A stretch of DNA of 64,000 nucleotides. Source: Paraniabella defluvii (GTDB lineage: Bacteria; Bacteroidota; Bacteroidia; Chitinophagales; Chitinophagaceae). The stretch spans positions 2,418,001 to 2,482,000 of the forward strand of contig CP079215.1 of the NCBI GenBank assembly GCA_019316985.1, written 5' to 3'. The notes under the pieces were generated by a model. That model was not told where the DNA came from and ran no database searches. It saw only the letters and a list, made by a program, of their open reading frames with translations. Position numbers and translations under genes: made by a program. Shown here one piece after another: positions 30,870 to 42,798 of this stretch (its first letter is position 1; every line of letters starts with the position of its first letter).

Positions 30870-31794
30870 ATGAAGTCTTTACGGGAAAAGGTTGAAAGTG
30901 CGGAAACAGGACTGCTGTTTTATAGTTTCACTCCTCCAAAAATTACAACGGAGCAAAGCCGGCTGGAAGTTATTGCCCATAAACAATTGGAACGGATGAA
31001 GAACCTGGATGTGGATGGCATTATACTCTATGATATCCAGGATGAAAGTGACAGAACCAGCGAAGAGAGAACTTATCCCTTTATTCATACGGTTGCGCCG
31101 GAAACCTACTACAGGAACTATCTGGGCAGCGTAAGGCAGCCGGTTATTGTTTATAAAAGCATTGCCAACCAAACCAGTGACAGCTTTAATAGCTGGTTAA
31201 GCAATAACAAAGACCTGGAGCATTTTGTATTTGTAGGCGCTTCGTCCAAAGCCCAGGTAGATAAAACCAACTTCGGCCTGGCGGATGCATATGATTTGAA
31301 AAGGACGCATCATGATCATCTGCTATTAGGAGGCGTTACCATTCCTGAGCGGCATTCAAAAAGGGAGATGAAAACAAAAGAATTTTTAGCAAGATACAAA
31401 ACGGGTGCAGCTTTTTTGTATCGCAGTGTGTATATAATGTGTTTGACTCCAAGAACCTGTTGTCAGACTATTATTATGATGCCCTGGAGAATGCCTATGA
31501 AATGAAGCCTATCTTTTTACGCTTAGTCCCTGTGGTTCTATCAAAACACTGGAATTTATGAAATGGCTGGGTATAGAAGTTCCCAAGTGGCTGTACAATG
31601 ATTTGAAACATTCCAAAGATATCCTGGAGACTTCGGTTCGTACTTCGGTAATGATAGCCAATGAGCTGATAGATTTTGCCGCGTCTAAACAAATCCCGAT
31701 TGGATTTAATATTGAAAGCATATCGAACAAAAAAGATGAAATAGATGCAGCTACCGAGATCCTGAACAGGATTTCCCGACGTTTAGGAAGATAA
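30870..31794 (+). CDS. Methylenetetrahydrofolate reductase-like protein
   Basis: About 308 residues after repair of breaks near 31420 and 31505. It has the layout of the MetF/MTHFR TIM barrel: FYSFTPPK near the start, ILYDIQDESDR, FVFVGASS, LLLGGVTIPERH (a family signature) and, in a second frame, QCVYNVFDSKNLL followed by FTLSPCG. C-terminal helices WLGIEVPKWLYNDL follow. True MetF uses NAD(P)H and FAD to make methyl-tetrahydrofolate; whether this divergent member does so cannot be decided from sequence alone. It follows the ABC exporter, same strand, by about 85 bp. Confidence 0.65.
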
Positions 31795-31923
31795 GGGTCA
31801 GGCTGCGTACGACGAGTATTGCTTATTGAAAATTGTCTGTTGCATATTTTATCGATGCACGCTCTTTTCGGCCTTTAACTGACTACCTCCTATTCTCCAC
31901 TCCCCATGTTCCTCACCCGCTTC

Positions 31924-33044
31924 TTAGCAGTCCTTGCAAAACCGCCTGTAAATGGCTTCGTATTGAGGAATGATGGCGTCCATATTGTATTGCTGTGCAT
32001 GCTCAAAAGCCCCTGGCGGAATTTCTGTAAAGTAGCATTATCCTTCAGAATATCAATTGCACGTTCACTCATCGTTTTTACATCGCCCACATTGGCTGTG
32101 TAGCCGGTAACGCCGTCGATATTTACTTCTTTCAGGCCTCCCGCGTTGCTGGAGATAACAGGCACCTTAGAAGCCATTGCTTCCAGCGCTGCTAATCCAA
32201 AACTTTCATATTCAGAGGGCAACAAAAACAAATCGGCAATAGCAAATACATCCTCAATTTGTTCCTGCTTCCCTACAAAAATCATTTTTTCAAAAATCCC
32301 CAGTTTGCGGCCCAGGTCTTCTGCCGGCAACCGTTCGGGGCCATCGCCTACAAACAGCAGTTTGGAGGGTATTTCTTTGCACTTCGTAAAAGATCTCTAC
32401 TACATCCTGCACCCTTTTCACCTGTCTGAAATTGGAGGCATGCAGCAATACTTTTTCCCCGTTGGGCGCCAGCACTTTTTAAAAGCATCAAATGGCTTAC
32501 GGTTAAACCTTTTAACGTCGATAAAATTATAAACCACTTCGATTTCCTTCTTTATATCAAAAGTGCTGTAGGTTTCCTCGCGCAGGTTTTGCGATACAGC
32601 CGTGATCACATCACTTTTGTTGATAGAAAAAGCTACCACGGGCGAGTACATTTTATCCTTACCTACCAGCGTTATATCGGTTCCGTGCAGGGTAGTAATC
32701 ACCGGTATTTCATACCCGTCTTCCTGCAAAATTTTCTTTGCCATATAAGCGGCTGACGCATGCGGAATGGCATAGTGAACATGCAGCAGGTCGAGGTTAT
32801 AGTTCTTGATCACATTTACCATGGTGCTGGCCAGTGCCGTTTCATAGGGGAAATCAAAAAGAGGGTAAGTAGGTACCTGCACTTCGTGATAGTAAATGTT
32901 AGGGTTAAAAGCGCTTAGCCTCACCGGTTGCTGATATGTTATAAAGTGTACCTGGTGGCCTTTTTGGGCCAGAGCTTTACCTAGTTCTGTGGCTAATACG
33001 CCACTGCCCCCAAATGTTGGATAGCAAACAATACCTATTCGCAT
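31924..33044 (-). CDS. bshA: N-acetyl-alpha-D-glucosaminyl L-malate synthase, bacillithiol pathway
   Basis: GT4 glycosyltransferase making GlcNAc-malate, the first step of bacillithiol synthesis. Hallmarks: MRIGIVCYPTFGGSGVLATELG, HVHYAIPHA, TTLHGTDITLVGKD, DVITAVSQNLREET, VYNFIDVKRF and the C-terminal LLPSEYESFGLAALEAMA with SNAGGLKEV. Frameshifts fall near 32475, 32335 and 32000; the repaired C-terminus is DAIIPQYEAIYRRFCKDC. About 373 residues, typical. The other bsh genes are not in this window. Divergent from the M28 peptidase. Confidence 0.93.
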
Positions 33045-33048
33045 GTGT

Positions 33049-33056
33049 TAAAGATA
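33049..33056 (-). promoter_or_regulatory. Probable -7 promoter box of bshA
   Basis: The minus strand reads TATCTTTA, one mismatch from TAnnTTTG, 4 bases before the bshA ATG. The spacing matches the boxes of hflX and FUSC. Confidence 0.4.
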
Positions 33057-33285
33057 GCCGTTTCTGTATTTATTAGTCTCGTCTGCATTTCAGCAGTTTA
33101 TTATTTTTATGTGATAAGCAAAGAAAAAGCGTGGTCTGCGTGGCTGCAACCGCGGATAGTTATAACAACGGTTGGCTTTGGGCACACTTTCATCCACTTA
33201 TTTGACAATCTATGGTAAATCTGGCTGATCCTGTGAACGGGGGCCAGACTTTTTTATCTTTACTCAAAACACATACCATAACAGC

Positions 33286-34651
33286 ATGAAGCATAAATTG
33301 TTTGTAGCCGCGTCTTTATTTTTTAGCTTGAGCATTTCTGCCCAGAATCTGATGAGCAATTTATCAGGAAAATAGCAGACGAAATCCTGACCAATGGAAA
33401 AGCGTACGATAACCTGCGCACATTAACCAAAACGATAGGCGCCCGGCTTGCCGGCTCTCCCCAGATGTATAAGGCAGAAGCCTGGGGGTACCGGTTATTA
33501 CAGCAATCGGGGAGCGATAATGTGGTAAAACAACCTGTAATGGTACCCCACTGGGTGCGTGGCGGAAAAGATGAAGCCGCAGCTATATTCCCGGATAAGG
33601 GGTAAAAAATTAAATGTGATCGCCCTGGGAAATTCGATCGGAACCGGCGCTAAATCTGTTACTGCTCCCGTTGTGCTGATTAATAATTTTGATGAGCTTG
33701 AACAGAAAAAGGACCAGGTAAGGGGAAGATCGTTTTCTATAATTATAAATTCAATCCCAGGTTTATCCACACTTTTGAGGCTTATGGAGATGCTGCTAAG
33801 TATCGGTCGCAGGGGCCTTCCCGGGCCGCCCGGTATGGGGCGATAGGCGTGGTGGTACGGAGCATGAGCCATAGTGTAGACAATATACCTCATACCGGCG
33901 GCACACGTTATGATTCGATGTATGCCAAGATACCGGCTGTAGCGGTGGGCCTGCATGATGCCGACTGGCTGGCGGCCGAATTAGAAAAAATAAGCCTGTA
34001 AAAGTATCATTAAAAACAAATGGTCATTTTCTGCCGGATGCAGAAGGTAACAATATTATCGGCGAACTGAAAGGAACAGAATTTCCTGATCGGTATATTG
34101 TTATTGGCGGTCACCTGGATAGCTGGGATAACTGCGAAGGGGCGCATGACGACGGAGCGGGTATTACCCAAACCATTGAAATTTTAAGGGCCTTAAAAGC
34201 ATTGGGGTACCGGCCCCGGCATACCATCAGGTTCGTATTGTTTGCGAACGAAGAAAACGGTGTGCGTGGAGGCGACAAGTACGCCGAACTGGCCAAAGCC
34301 CGTAACGAAAAGCACGTGCTGGCTATAGAAAGCGATGCGGGCGGTTTTACACCAAGAGCATTTAGTGTTAATAGCAATGATGCTGTTTTTGAAAAAGTTA
34401 AAAGCTGGTTACAGCTGATCGGTCCTTACGGGTGTAATGAGCTGATCCGCGGTGGCGGGGGCACGGATATTGCCCCGTTAAAAGAGCAGCTGGGCATACC
34501 CTTATGTGGCTTTTTGCCAGACTCCCAGCGGTACTTTGACATTCACCACGCCAGTACAGATACCTTTGAATCGGTGAATAAAAGAGAGCTGGAACTGGGT
34601 GCGGTAAATATGGCGGCTTTAATATATCTGGTAGATAAATACGGGCTGTAA
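33286..34651 (+). CDS. M28 family zinc aminopeptidase, secreted
   Basis: About 455 residues. A signal peptide (MKHKLFVAASLFFSLSISAQ) precedes a propeptide-like part and a PA-domain insert (APVVLINNFDEL to IPAVAVGLHDAD), then the zinc peptidase core: VIGGHLDSWD, GAHDDGAG, FANEENG with the catalytic glutamate, AIESDAGGF and HHASTDTF. All five expected metal-ligand motifs are visible. Breaks near 33345, 33600, 33745 and 33990. Periplasmic, releasing N-terminal amino acids from peptides. A one-mismatch -7 box, TATCTTTA, lies at 33255-33262. Confidence 0.92.
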
Positions 34652-34684
34652 GCCATTGGGTGACGAGATTAAGTGCTTTAATGA

Positions 34685-34715
34685 AAAAGCCAGCGGTTTA
34701 AAACCGCTGGCTTTT
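34685..34715. terminator. Bidirectional terminator between M28 and SUS locus 2
   Basis: Long perfect stem AAAAGCCAGCGGTT/AACCGCTGGCTTTT on a 3-base loop, flanked by A's and T's, between convergent genes. Confidence 0.92.
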
Positions 34716-34734
34716 CAATATTAACAGGAAGAGC

Positions 34735-35717
34735 TTAAGGCGTCGGTACCCTTACAGCGTCCGGCAGCTGGTATTCTATAATAAAAGTACCTTCCATTTT
34801 AATGGTAAACGCAAATCTTAAATTAGAATTTAGCGTTCCTAAAGAAGACCCGTCAAAAATGATATTTTTTTCAGGGATGCGATAATAGATCAGGTGTCCC
34901 CAATCGGTACCGCCGGCTATATATTTTGCCAACGGAAAAGGAGCCACTTCAAAGTCACAAACCAAAGCGGTATCCGTGAAAACAACAGGGTTGAACTTTG
35001 CATAGCTTAAAAAAGTAGGCCTGTCGCCGCGGGCTATTACTTCACCCTTTTTGGGGTTAAAGGGCGAACCATTTTTGTCGGAAATCTTTAAAATGATCCG
35101 CGCGCCATCCGCCGATACCCGTGAAAATTTTAAGATCGGATTTCTTTTGGCGAAAGTGGTGCCCGCCATGTCAAATGCGTTGTTAACATTGTCCTCTATC
35201 AGAAACATGTCCTCCTGGGTAGGGTCCACTACATGTATTCTTCCAAACGAAGGGTAGATTCTTGAGCCGGCGCTGTTGGTAGCTTTGATATCAAAATTGT
35301 AAATGCCCAGCGGAATATTTAAAGCTGCTTTATTAAAAGACAACTGCGCTCGATGTATTGAAATCCATGGGGAGAACAGAAACGGTTTCCCTCTTGGCAT
35401 TTAACAAGGCAACGGTTGTGTCCGTTTCGGCATTAAAAGACATGCCCGGCTTAAAAACGGTTACATCGTACTTGGTATTAAATGCCTCAGGTAAGGGCTT
35501 TCCAGAGCTATCTCTCAGGTTGAGCAGCTCGAAAGTAATAGGGGAGTGGAGCCGTCGGCAAATATTTTTGCTGATTGAACCAGGGCCAGGCCTCGTTGCG
35601 CATAAAGGTCGGGCGAAGTATATCGGAGGGTCTCGCTTAAAAAACCTTGTTGTATTTTTTACAATTGATCGCACCAAAAACAAGCAAGGTAAAAGCGGGT
35701 ATTAAATATTTTCTCAT
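34735..35717 (-). CDS. SusE/F-position surface lipoprotein, probably DUF5007
   Basis: About 327 residues. The lipoprotein signal MRKYLIPAFTLLVFGAINC starts at ATG 35717 in a frame that breaks near 35645; a second break lies near 35390. The mature part starts YTSPDLYAQRGLALV and has Ig-like beta strands (FADGSTPP, FDIKATNSAGSRIYPSFG, VFTDTALVCDFEVAPFPL). It matches my recollection of DUF5007 proteins, which sit after SusC, SusD and fasciclin genes. Likely a ligand-binding accessory on the cell surface; ligand unknown. Last gene of SUS locus 2. Confidence 0.6.
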
Positions 35718-35756
35718 TATTTACCTGTTTAAAATTTGAACTGAATAGAACTGCCG

Positions 35757-36437
35757 TTAATTAGCATTATTGGCGTTAAAGAATAACCGGTGAAAACCGT
35801 CTAATACGTGCACCACCCCATTAGTGGTAATAATGCCCGACGATTGCACATACACTACCCTGTCCACTTCTGCCGGAGGAATACCCTCTGGGGCAAGCAC
35901 GTCGGCATCGTCGCCACCTATCACTTTGGTATAAGTAATATAATCTACATAATCTACGTAAGCCCCGTAGCTATAAGTTCTGGCAAGGCCCAGTTTAATA
36001 CGGGTATTAGTCATATCGCCAAAGCTCGACTTATAAAAAGCGCCTTTTGTAGTTAATGCGCTTCTTCCCAGTTTTTCCGGAAATATATAGGTCTTTAAAG
36101 AATCAAGCCGCCACAGGGGAATACTATCCAGCGTGTAGGTAATATTCTCATTGCCCAATTCTATCGCCCTGATATTTTTCATTGCTTTTAAGTACTCGTC
36201 GACTCCGTAATTGGTAGTGGCAAAAAAAGTGGTTTGCTGGTTTACTGCGTCTTTAAGGCCAGCCCTGTCAATCAGGTGAACCAGTGATGAGAAAACCGGT
36301 TTTGATTTCAGGTAGTCGTAGGTGGTCATATTTACATTTTCGTCAGACTTACCACCGTCAACTGCATAATCTTTTTTACAGGAGGTGACTAAAAGGATAA
36401 CACCGGCAACAATGACTGTTAAAATTTTATTTTTCAT
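35757..36437 (-). CDS. Fasciclin-domain lipoprotein
   Basis: Intact 226-residue lipoprotein (GVILLVTSCKKD) with one FAS1 domain: YDYLKSKPVFSSLVHLIDRAGL at the start, TTFFATTNYGVDEYL in the middle, and SSGIITTNGVVHVLDGFH as the terminal H2-type motif. FAS1 domains serve in adhesion and, in SUS loci, probably in binding the ligand beside SusCD. It lies 29 bp behind SusD and 39 bp before the DUF5007-like gene, in one operon. Confidence 0.88.
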   Translation of the reverse strand: MKNKILTVIVAGVILLVTSCKKDYAVDGGKSDENVNMTTYDYLKSKPVFSSLVHLIDRAGLKDAVNQQTTFFATTNYGVDEYLKAMKNIRAIELGNENITYTLDSIPLWRLDSLKTYIFPEKLGRSALTTKGAFYKSSFGDMTNTRIKLGLARTYSYGAYVDYVDYITYTKVIGGDDADVLAPEGIPPAEVDRVVYVQSSGIITTNGVVHVLDGFHRLFFNANNAN

Positions 36438-36466
36438 TATTACAGTTTTATTTGAATAAATGATGA

Positions 36467-38229
36467 TTATACTTTGCCGCGCCAGTATAATGTTTGCGTA
36501 AGAAATTTGTTGTCGTTAAACAGCAGCGGGTACACCGGCCAGTAAAATCCTTCCCCTCTAAACCTGGTAGTGCTCATCCAGCCGATAAATTCAGTATACA
36601 TCCTGGTACGCAACAGGTCAAAATAAATATGCCCTTCCATGTACAATTCCTTGCCTCTTTCCAGTATGTATTCCCTGGTGAGGTTGAACTTGCTATCTGT
36701 TGCACTTACCCTGGAGGACGAAGAATTGTTCCTGTCCCTGAAAAAGTTGATGATTTGTGCGGCAGTTGCCAGGTCATTTTTATACAAAGCCACTTCGGCC
36801 TGTAATAAACGCATATCGCTTAGCCTGAAAACGGGGAGATTGTTGCTCAGGTAGCCGTTGGTACGGTTGCCGGGGTTACGGTAAATAATATTCCTGTATT
36901 TAATAAGGTTGGTGCCTTGAGTGCCGACCTTAACAAAGTTGTTCCTATATCTTACTTCGCCTAAATCGGGGCCATAGCCACCCACTAGCTCCAATTTGTA
37001 ATCATCGATATCTGCATAATACACGTAAGCATTGCCATTAGATAGATCCGCATCATCGGTCACATTGATTTCTACTCCGTTTTCGACTATATAGTATTGA
37101 ATACCTACAACTTTTACCGGCAACCACTCCCACCCACCGGGGCGGAACACCCAACCTTCTCCATACCCTGTTCGCTCTACACCATAATGGTTATCGATAT
37201 ACTGGTCAGGAACCCAGAACCGAGGACTAAAGCCCAAACCCTCTACCAAAGAGCCGGTAAGAAAGCCCAGCCCGATATGGTAATAAGCTCCTTCCTGGTT
37301 GTTCTCGCTCATGGCAACTTCAAAGATGCTTTCGGTAGAAGGATTAATAAACTGGTCGCCATACTTGGCGGTGTCAACAAGCGAATACCCGCCACGCGCA
37401 ATTAATGTGTTGAGGGTGGTGTCGGCGTTATTGACATCGCTCATAACAGGCGTATCGCTATTTACATTCGTCATAGTTGCACGCCATAAATACAAATGTG
37501 CCAAAAGCGCATATACCGAACCTCTGTTGGCAATAACGCCTCTTTCCTGTATAGATTCATTGCCCCAGTTGAGCATGCTTATTGCTGCATGGCAGTCGTT
37601 TTCAATTTGTTTCATAACATCTGCCTTGGAAGATCTTGGCAGCTGCGGTGCGCTCAGTACATCGTCGTAGGCTTCTGTCACCAATGGTACATCTCCCCAA
37701 ACCTTAACCAGCTCGAAGTAGCTCAATGCCCTGATGAACAGCGCCTGGCCCATGATCTTGTTTTTAAAGGTTTGAACATTTACAACATCCCTGGCTAATT
37801 TTTCATCGGGGATCAGTGGTATCTTTTTAAGGATGATATTGCTGTAAGCAATGGTTTTATAAAAAACGGTCCAGTCTCCCAGCGTTTGGATATTATACTG
37901 GAAAGTGAAGTCTCCTCCTGTATGCCTTCCAGCCCGTCCCCGTTATAGTTAATAGTAAAATAGCTGGTGGATGTGGTTTGCGCATCTCCGTACATATTGT
38001 AGCGAAATGCATTTTCCTCGTAAGAAGAAGTGGCGGTAAATGATGCTCTTAATAATGAGTAATTACCGGCAATGGCAAACTCGCAGTCTTTTGCTGTTTG
38101 CCAGAATACCTGGTCGTAGGTAGAGTTTTTAGGTTCCTGTTCCAGTATTTTTTTACACGAGCTATTGCTGATAACCCAGCCTAACATCAACAGGGTTAAG
38201 AGATGTCGGTATTGATTTGAGTATTGCAT
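36467..38229 (-). CDS. SusD/RagB family surface lipoprotein (SUS locus 2)
   Basis: About 587 residues. Lipoprotein signal LLMLGWVISNSSCKKILEQEP, then YDQVFWQTAKDCEFAIAGNYSLL, GQALFIRALSYFELVKVWGDVPLVTE, which is the classical SusD TPR text, FRLSDMRLLQAEVALYKND, INFFRDRNNSS and TREYILERGKELYMEGHIYFDLLRT (partial). One break near 37790 (between LARDVVNV and the upstream frame). Pairs with the SusC gene 46 bp upstream. It shares only family-level similarity with the SusD of locus 1. Confidence 0.94.
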
Positions 38230-38275
38230 TTTTTCTAATTATTATGAATTAAAAAACCTATTGAAGTGTCTGAGG

Positions 38276-41200
38276 TTAAAATAACACCTGCAGACCTAAC
38301 GTATATTTTTAGGTATGGGGTAGCCATCGCCCGCGTATTCCCCATAAGAATTTACGTTTTCTGCATCCGGTAATAGTTTGGAAGCCTGCCATCTGGCCGC
38401 ATTATCCAAGGTTCGAATATTTTAAAACCTCCCAGTCCCCATTTTTTAATAATAGGTGCAGGTAAGTTGTACTGAAGATTAACATTCTTGAGCCTCACAA
38501 AATCGCCCTTGGTTAAGAAGAAGCTTTGGGCAGATGTATAGTAGTACAAATAGGTCCCTAAATCATACTTAGCGTAAGTAGCCTGGTCTCCTGGTTTCCG
38601 CCATATATTAATAGCATCCAGGTTAGGAGTTGAATATTGTGCAAAATTGTTTAACGGGTCTCCGGATGTAGAGTTGCTGAATTGGTCTGCCAGGTACAGG
38701 TTTAAGATATCGCGTTTGAATACAAAATTAAAGAACAGCCCAACCGTAAAATTCTTCCAGGAGAAATTGTTGGTCCATCCGCCAGTGATCCTCGGGTTAG
38801 GATCTCCCATAGGGATCTTGTCGGGGTTGATACCACTGTTAAAAATGTCGATAAAATTGTCGCCATCAAGATCTTGCATATAAAAAGCCCCGGCAGTAAA
38901 TGTGCCGTTGGAGTTCCGGTACTTTGCACCTGTAAACGGATTCACCGGAATATCATCCTCCGTTGAGAAAACACCTAATGTACGGTACAGGTAGAAAGCG
39001 TTAATCGGGCTTCCAACTGAAAGAATATGGGATTTGTCAAACCGGTCGCCATCCATTACCAGGTCTCGGTTACCGTTAGGCAGGTTCATGATCGCATTTT
39101 TATTATAGCTGATATTGAGCCGGCTAAACCATTTAATGGGACTGGATTGCGGAAGAGGGTTTGCCGCCAGCGTTAATTCTACACCGGCGTTCCTTACGCC
39201 AATAGCATTGGTTAAGGCTTTAGAATAACCGGTGGTTACCGGCAGGTTTACGGAGAACAGCTGTAAGGAGCTTTCTTTGTTATAAACATCGACAGATCCA
39301 GAGTATTTTCCTTTATGTATTTCAAAGTCAATACCCAGGTTCCATTGTTTTGATTTCTCCCAGGATAAGCTCGATTGCGCAGCACCATCTCTCAGGTTGG
39401 GGGTAATGGCGGTAACACCGTTATAAGAGCTGGAGCCGATATTACCGGGATAAGCACCTGCGTTAACGGTGTAAAGGTTGTATTGCAGGTAGTTCTTCGA
39501 AGGCAGGCTTCCCGATGTGCCCAGCGAACCTCTTATTTTAAAAAGGGAAATTGCGGAAGAGAAGTCCTGGAAAAATTTTTCTTCCGACAGGATCCAGGCC
39601 ACAGAGCCCGATGGAAAGAATCCCCATTTATTACCTGCACCAAACCGCGAGGATCCATCCCATCTTCCGGCAAAGGAAAACAGGTAGCGATCTTTAAAAT
39701 CATAAGACAGGCGGCTGTAGTAAGATAACAGGCCATATGCCTGGTAGTCAGAGTACCCCCAGGTTTTTTTGAAGAAAGCCCTGTACTACTTTAATATTGT
39801 CTGCTGATCCAAAAGAACCCGAAGTTGAAGTGTTTTCAAAAACATTAAACTGAATATCCTGGCCTATAACGCCGCTAAAATTATGCTCCCCATGTATTGG
39901 CGTACGATAGGTAGTTGGAGGTAAGCATGTCCTCTATCTGGTCACTATAGGTGTAGGAATAGTTACCCAGGAAACTCTCCATTGCACTCGTGCGGTTAAA
40001 GTTCCTTCTCGATGTCGTATATCTGTACGAACTGAGTGAATTAAGCTTCAGATGCTGGGTAAAAGCATAAGAGAGGTTTAGATTCATGTTAAAAACATTG
40101 GAAAGGTTCTTGTCCAGGCTTTCATCATAAGCGGCCAGTATTGATTCTTTTTGGCGTCACTTAAGTTAAACAGGGAGGAGGGCATATTGCCGGCCCCTAA
40201 ACTGAACGGGTTGATATTCAGATTTTCTAATCTTGGGTCAGCGCCTAAGCCCCTGCTTCTTGTAGTGCGTGTAAAGAATAAGATCGGATTAATTTCCAGT
40301 TTTCCCTTCAAGGCCTTTGAAAGCATATTTAATCTGGCCGAATATCTTTTAAACCCTAGCCTTAATAATTCCCTGTTCGTCATAATAGCCCGTACTGAAA
40401 CGGTAAGTGGAACCGTTTTCGTTTCCTCCGGAAAGCCCCAGGTCAACGCTATTGACGGCCCCGGACTGGTAAAACAGGTCCTGCCAGTCGGTATTACCAT
40501 TGAACGCCGGATTTAAACTGTCTGTTAACATATAAGGCAGCTGCTGCTGTTGCGCGTAAGTGAGCTGATCCTGCAGTATCTTCAGTTTTTGCCTTCTCTC
40601 CGTGGTGCCGAGGGTTACCTCCCGGAGTTTAGGACGTTCGGTATAGCCGGTGAATCCTGATAATGTTACACGTGGCGCCCCGCTTCTTCCTTTTTGGTTG
40701 TGATCAGTATTACGCCATTCGCTGCCCTTGATCCGTAAATAGCCGCTGCCGACGCGTCTTTTAACACATCTATAGATTCGATATCATTGGGGTTAATGCC
40801 CGCGAGGTAATTCATGCCGGTACCGGAACCGGGTGTTACATACTCCTCATTGGACTGTGGTACGCCATCTACAACGTATAAGGGCGAGCTGATAACATTG
40901 TTTTGATCCCATTGAGAGCTGACCAGGAACTTCCCCGAACGCTTACAGCTGCTCTGGCGCCGGGATCACCGCTGAAGTTCTGAACATTTACACCGGATAA
41001 ACGCCCCTGCATTAATTGATCGAAACTCGACATGGGAAGGTTTTCTATTTCCTTACCCGAAATGCTTGCGATTGAAGCCGTGGATTTTTTGCGGGTTACT
41101 TTCTGGTAACCGATCAATACTACCTCTTCCAGGTTGCCCTGGTCTGCCTCTAAGGTGATATCCAGTGTAGTTTTCCGTCAACAATAACTTCTTTCCTGGA

Positions 41201-41438
41201 AAATCCAATGGCAGAAACTTCAAGTGTGGGGCTGGTACCGGTGACATTGATCGAAAACGAACCATCATCGCCGGTGGGAACGCCCTGGCTGGTTCCCTTT
41301 TGCATAACTGTAGCGCCTGGTATAGGGCTTCCCTTACCGTCGTGTACTTTACCGGTAAGGGGCCTGGTTTGCGCTAACGCGGCGTGTATGCCCGCAAGAA
41401 AGCATAGCATACACAGAAAAAATTGCTTTTTTTTTCAT
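38276..41438 (-). CDS. SusC/RagA TonB-dependent transporter without STN domain (SUS locus 2)
   Basis: About 1054 residues. The N-terminus MKKK runs into [18 protein letters not shown] only after a one-base change in the nine-base homopolymer 41427-41435, giving a normal signal peptide from ATG 41438. Then a carboxypeptidase-like domain ([18 protein letters not shown]), the SusC plug ([25 protein letters not shown], seen in parts; AAIYGSRAA in another frame) and the barrel ([37 protein letters not shown]). C-terminus IPKNIR joined to GLQVLF. Breaks near 41155, 40900, 40690, 40410, 40095, 39880, 39600 and 38390. No STN, so it is not FecR-coupled. Confidence 0.92.
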
Positions 41439-41730
41439 TCGCAGCTTTTTTGTGTTTAGTTAAAATAAAATGTTACAAGTGTGGGCAGATCTCTCTGTAA
41501 AACGTTTCTCTCTCTACCAAAATATTAACATTAATTTAATAAAACAACAGGCATTTTAATTATTTTAAAAAGTGGGTAAGATCGTACCAGTGAGGGTTAA
41601 AATTTGGTTAGCCACTAGCTTTCAGCCATCTAAAAAGTACAATTATGGTATATGCAGGGACGAAAAATGGGTTGCAAAATGATAAATAGCATTGAAGGGG
41701 AACACTGTACTATGGCGGCTAAAAACAAGA
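41439..41730. other. Leader and intergenic region of SUS locus 2
   Basis: A-T-rich, with no gene supported. It must hold the promoter of the leftward SUS locus 2; I find no exact TAnnTTTG in the leftward direction close to the SusC start. Confidence 0.35.
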
Positions 41731-41761
41731 CAGGCTTTATGTTAATGACACATAAAGCCTG
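41731..41761 (-). terminator. Probable terminator of the TSGGS-repeat gene
   Basis: CAGGCTTTATGT (41731-41742) pairs perfectly with ACATAAAGCCTG (41750-41761) on a 7-base loop. Read leftward it is followed by TCTTGTTTTTA and lies 56 bp past the stop at 41817. Confidence 0.7.
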
Positions 41762-41816
41762 CGGGGCAAATAATTAGGTAAAAGCCTGGGCGGGTTAAAA
41801 AGGTTGAAATACAGCA

Positions 41817-42798
41817 CTACATTTTTACATCTACTGATCCTCCCGAAGTAGAGGCTTCTACCAGCAGGTTGCCCTCACCCAGGGTACCTTTTACCCTGTC
41901 TTTTTAACAGTGCCGGTGAAATCGCGGAGTTCTGAGATATGTACCTTGTCGCCTTTTAAATCCAGCAGGGCATTTTTTGTTTCAGGCATCTTTAAACGAA
42001 TGCTGCCGCCCGAAGTATGTAGCTTTACAAAATTGTGGGTTGCTTTAAGATCGGCCGTAATTTGCCCGCCACTGGTTCTGGCGTTCAGGTTGCCGTCGAT
42101 GTCCCTGAGATGAATACTGCCACCTGAAGTTTCTGTACTAAAATCACCGTTGATGTTATGGGCAGAGATAGAGCCTCCGCTGGTTCTTGCGCTTATGTTG
42201 CCGGATATATTTGATAAGTTCAGAGAACCGCCTGAAGTATGCAATTTAATGGTGCCGTCCAGGTCATCAGCGGTAATCTGGCCGCCACTGGTGGTCAGGT
42301 CAATATCTTTGGAAAGATTTTTACCGTGATACTGCCCCCGCTGGTTCGCCCGGTTATCACACCTTCGACATCCTGTACTTTCACGCTTCCGCCGCTGGTT
42401 CGGATATCCGCGTCTACCTGGTTGCCGCTGTACACAATAAACGAAATATTCAACGCTGTTTTATTGGACCAATTGATGTTTTTCCTTCTTGCAGTTGCGG
42501 TTAATGTGCCCGCCTGTGAGCGGATATTGATATCATAATATTCATCGAGTATTTGTTGAATTTCAGATTTTGTTTTTCTGTCGCCCCAGCCGTTAGCCCT
42601 GACATACATTTCTACCATTCCCTTTTGCTGGCCTCCTTTCACCTGTATAGCGCCCCCACTGGTTTCTACTTTAATATTTTTAACTACATCAATGTCAAAA
42701 GACTCAGTGCGATAGGGAGACTCACTATTAACGCTTTGCTGCGCCATAAGGGCCATTCCTAAACAGATAAAGACAGTAAGGAGGAGATTTCTCTTCAT
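41817..42798 (-). CDS. DUF4097-type TSGGS-repeat surface protein
   Basis: About 327 residues. Signal peptide MKRNLLLTVFICLGMALMAQ. Ten copies of a TSGGS/TSGGQ motif follow (for example RTSGGSVKV, HTSGGSLNL, ETSGGSIHL and STSGGSVDV). Where they are tightly packed the period is 18 residues, as expected for a parallel beta-helix with one turn per repeat. DUF4097 proteins are called adhesin-like, without proven function. Breaks near 42305 and 41890; the true end is TSGGSVDVKM. Exported, probably periplasmic or surface-bound. No lipobox. Its neighbour upstream is the helicase gene. Confidence 0.85.

Noticed and set aside
33213..33256. Hairpin TCTGGC/GCCAGA followed by T's upstream of the M28 gene
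   Set aside because: Stem of only 6 bp with a long loop, and no gene ends there in that direction.
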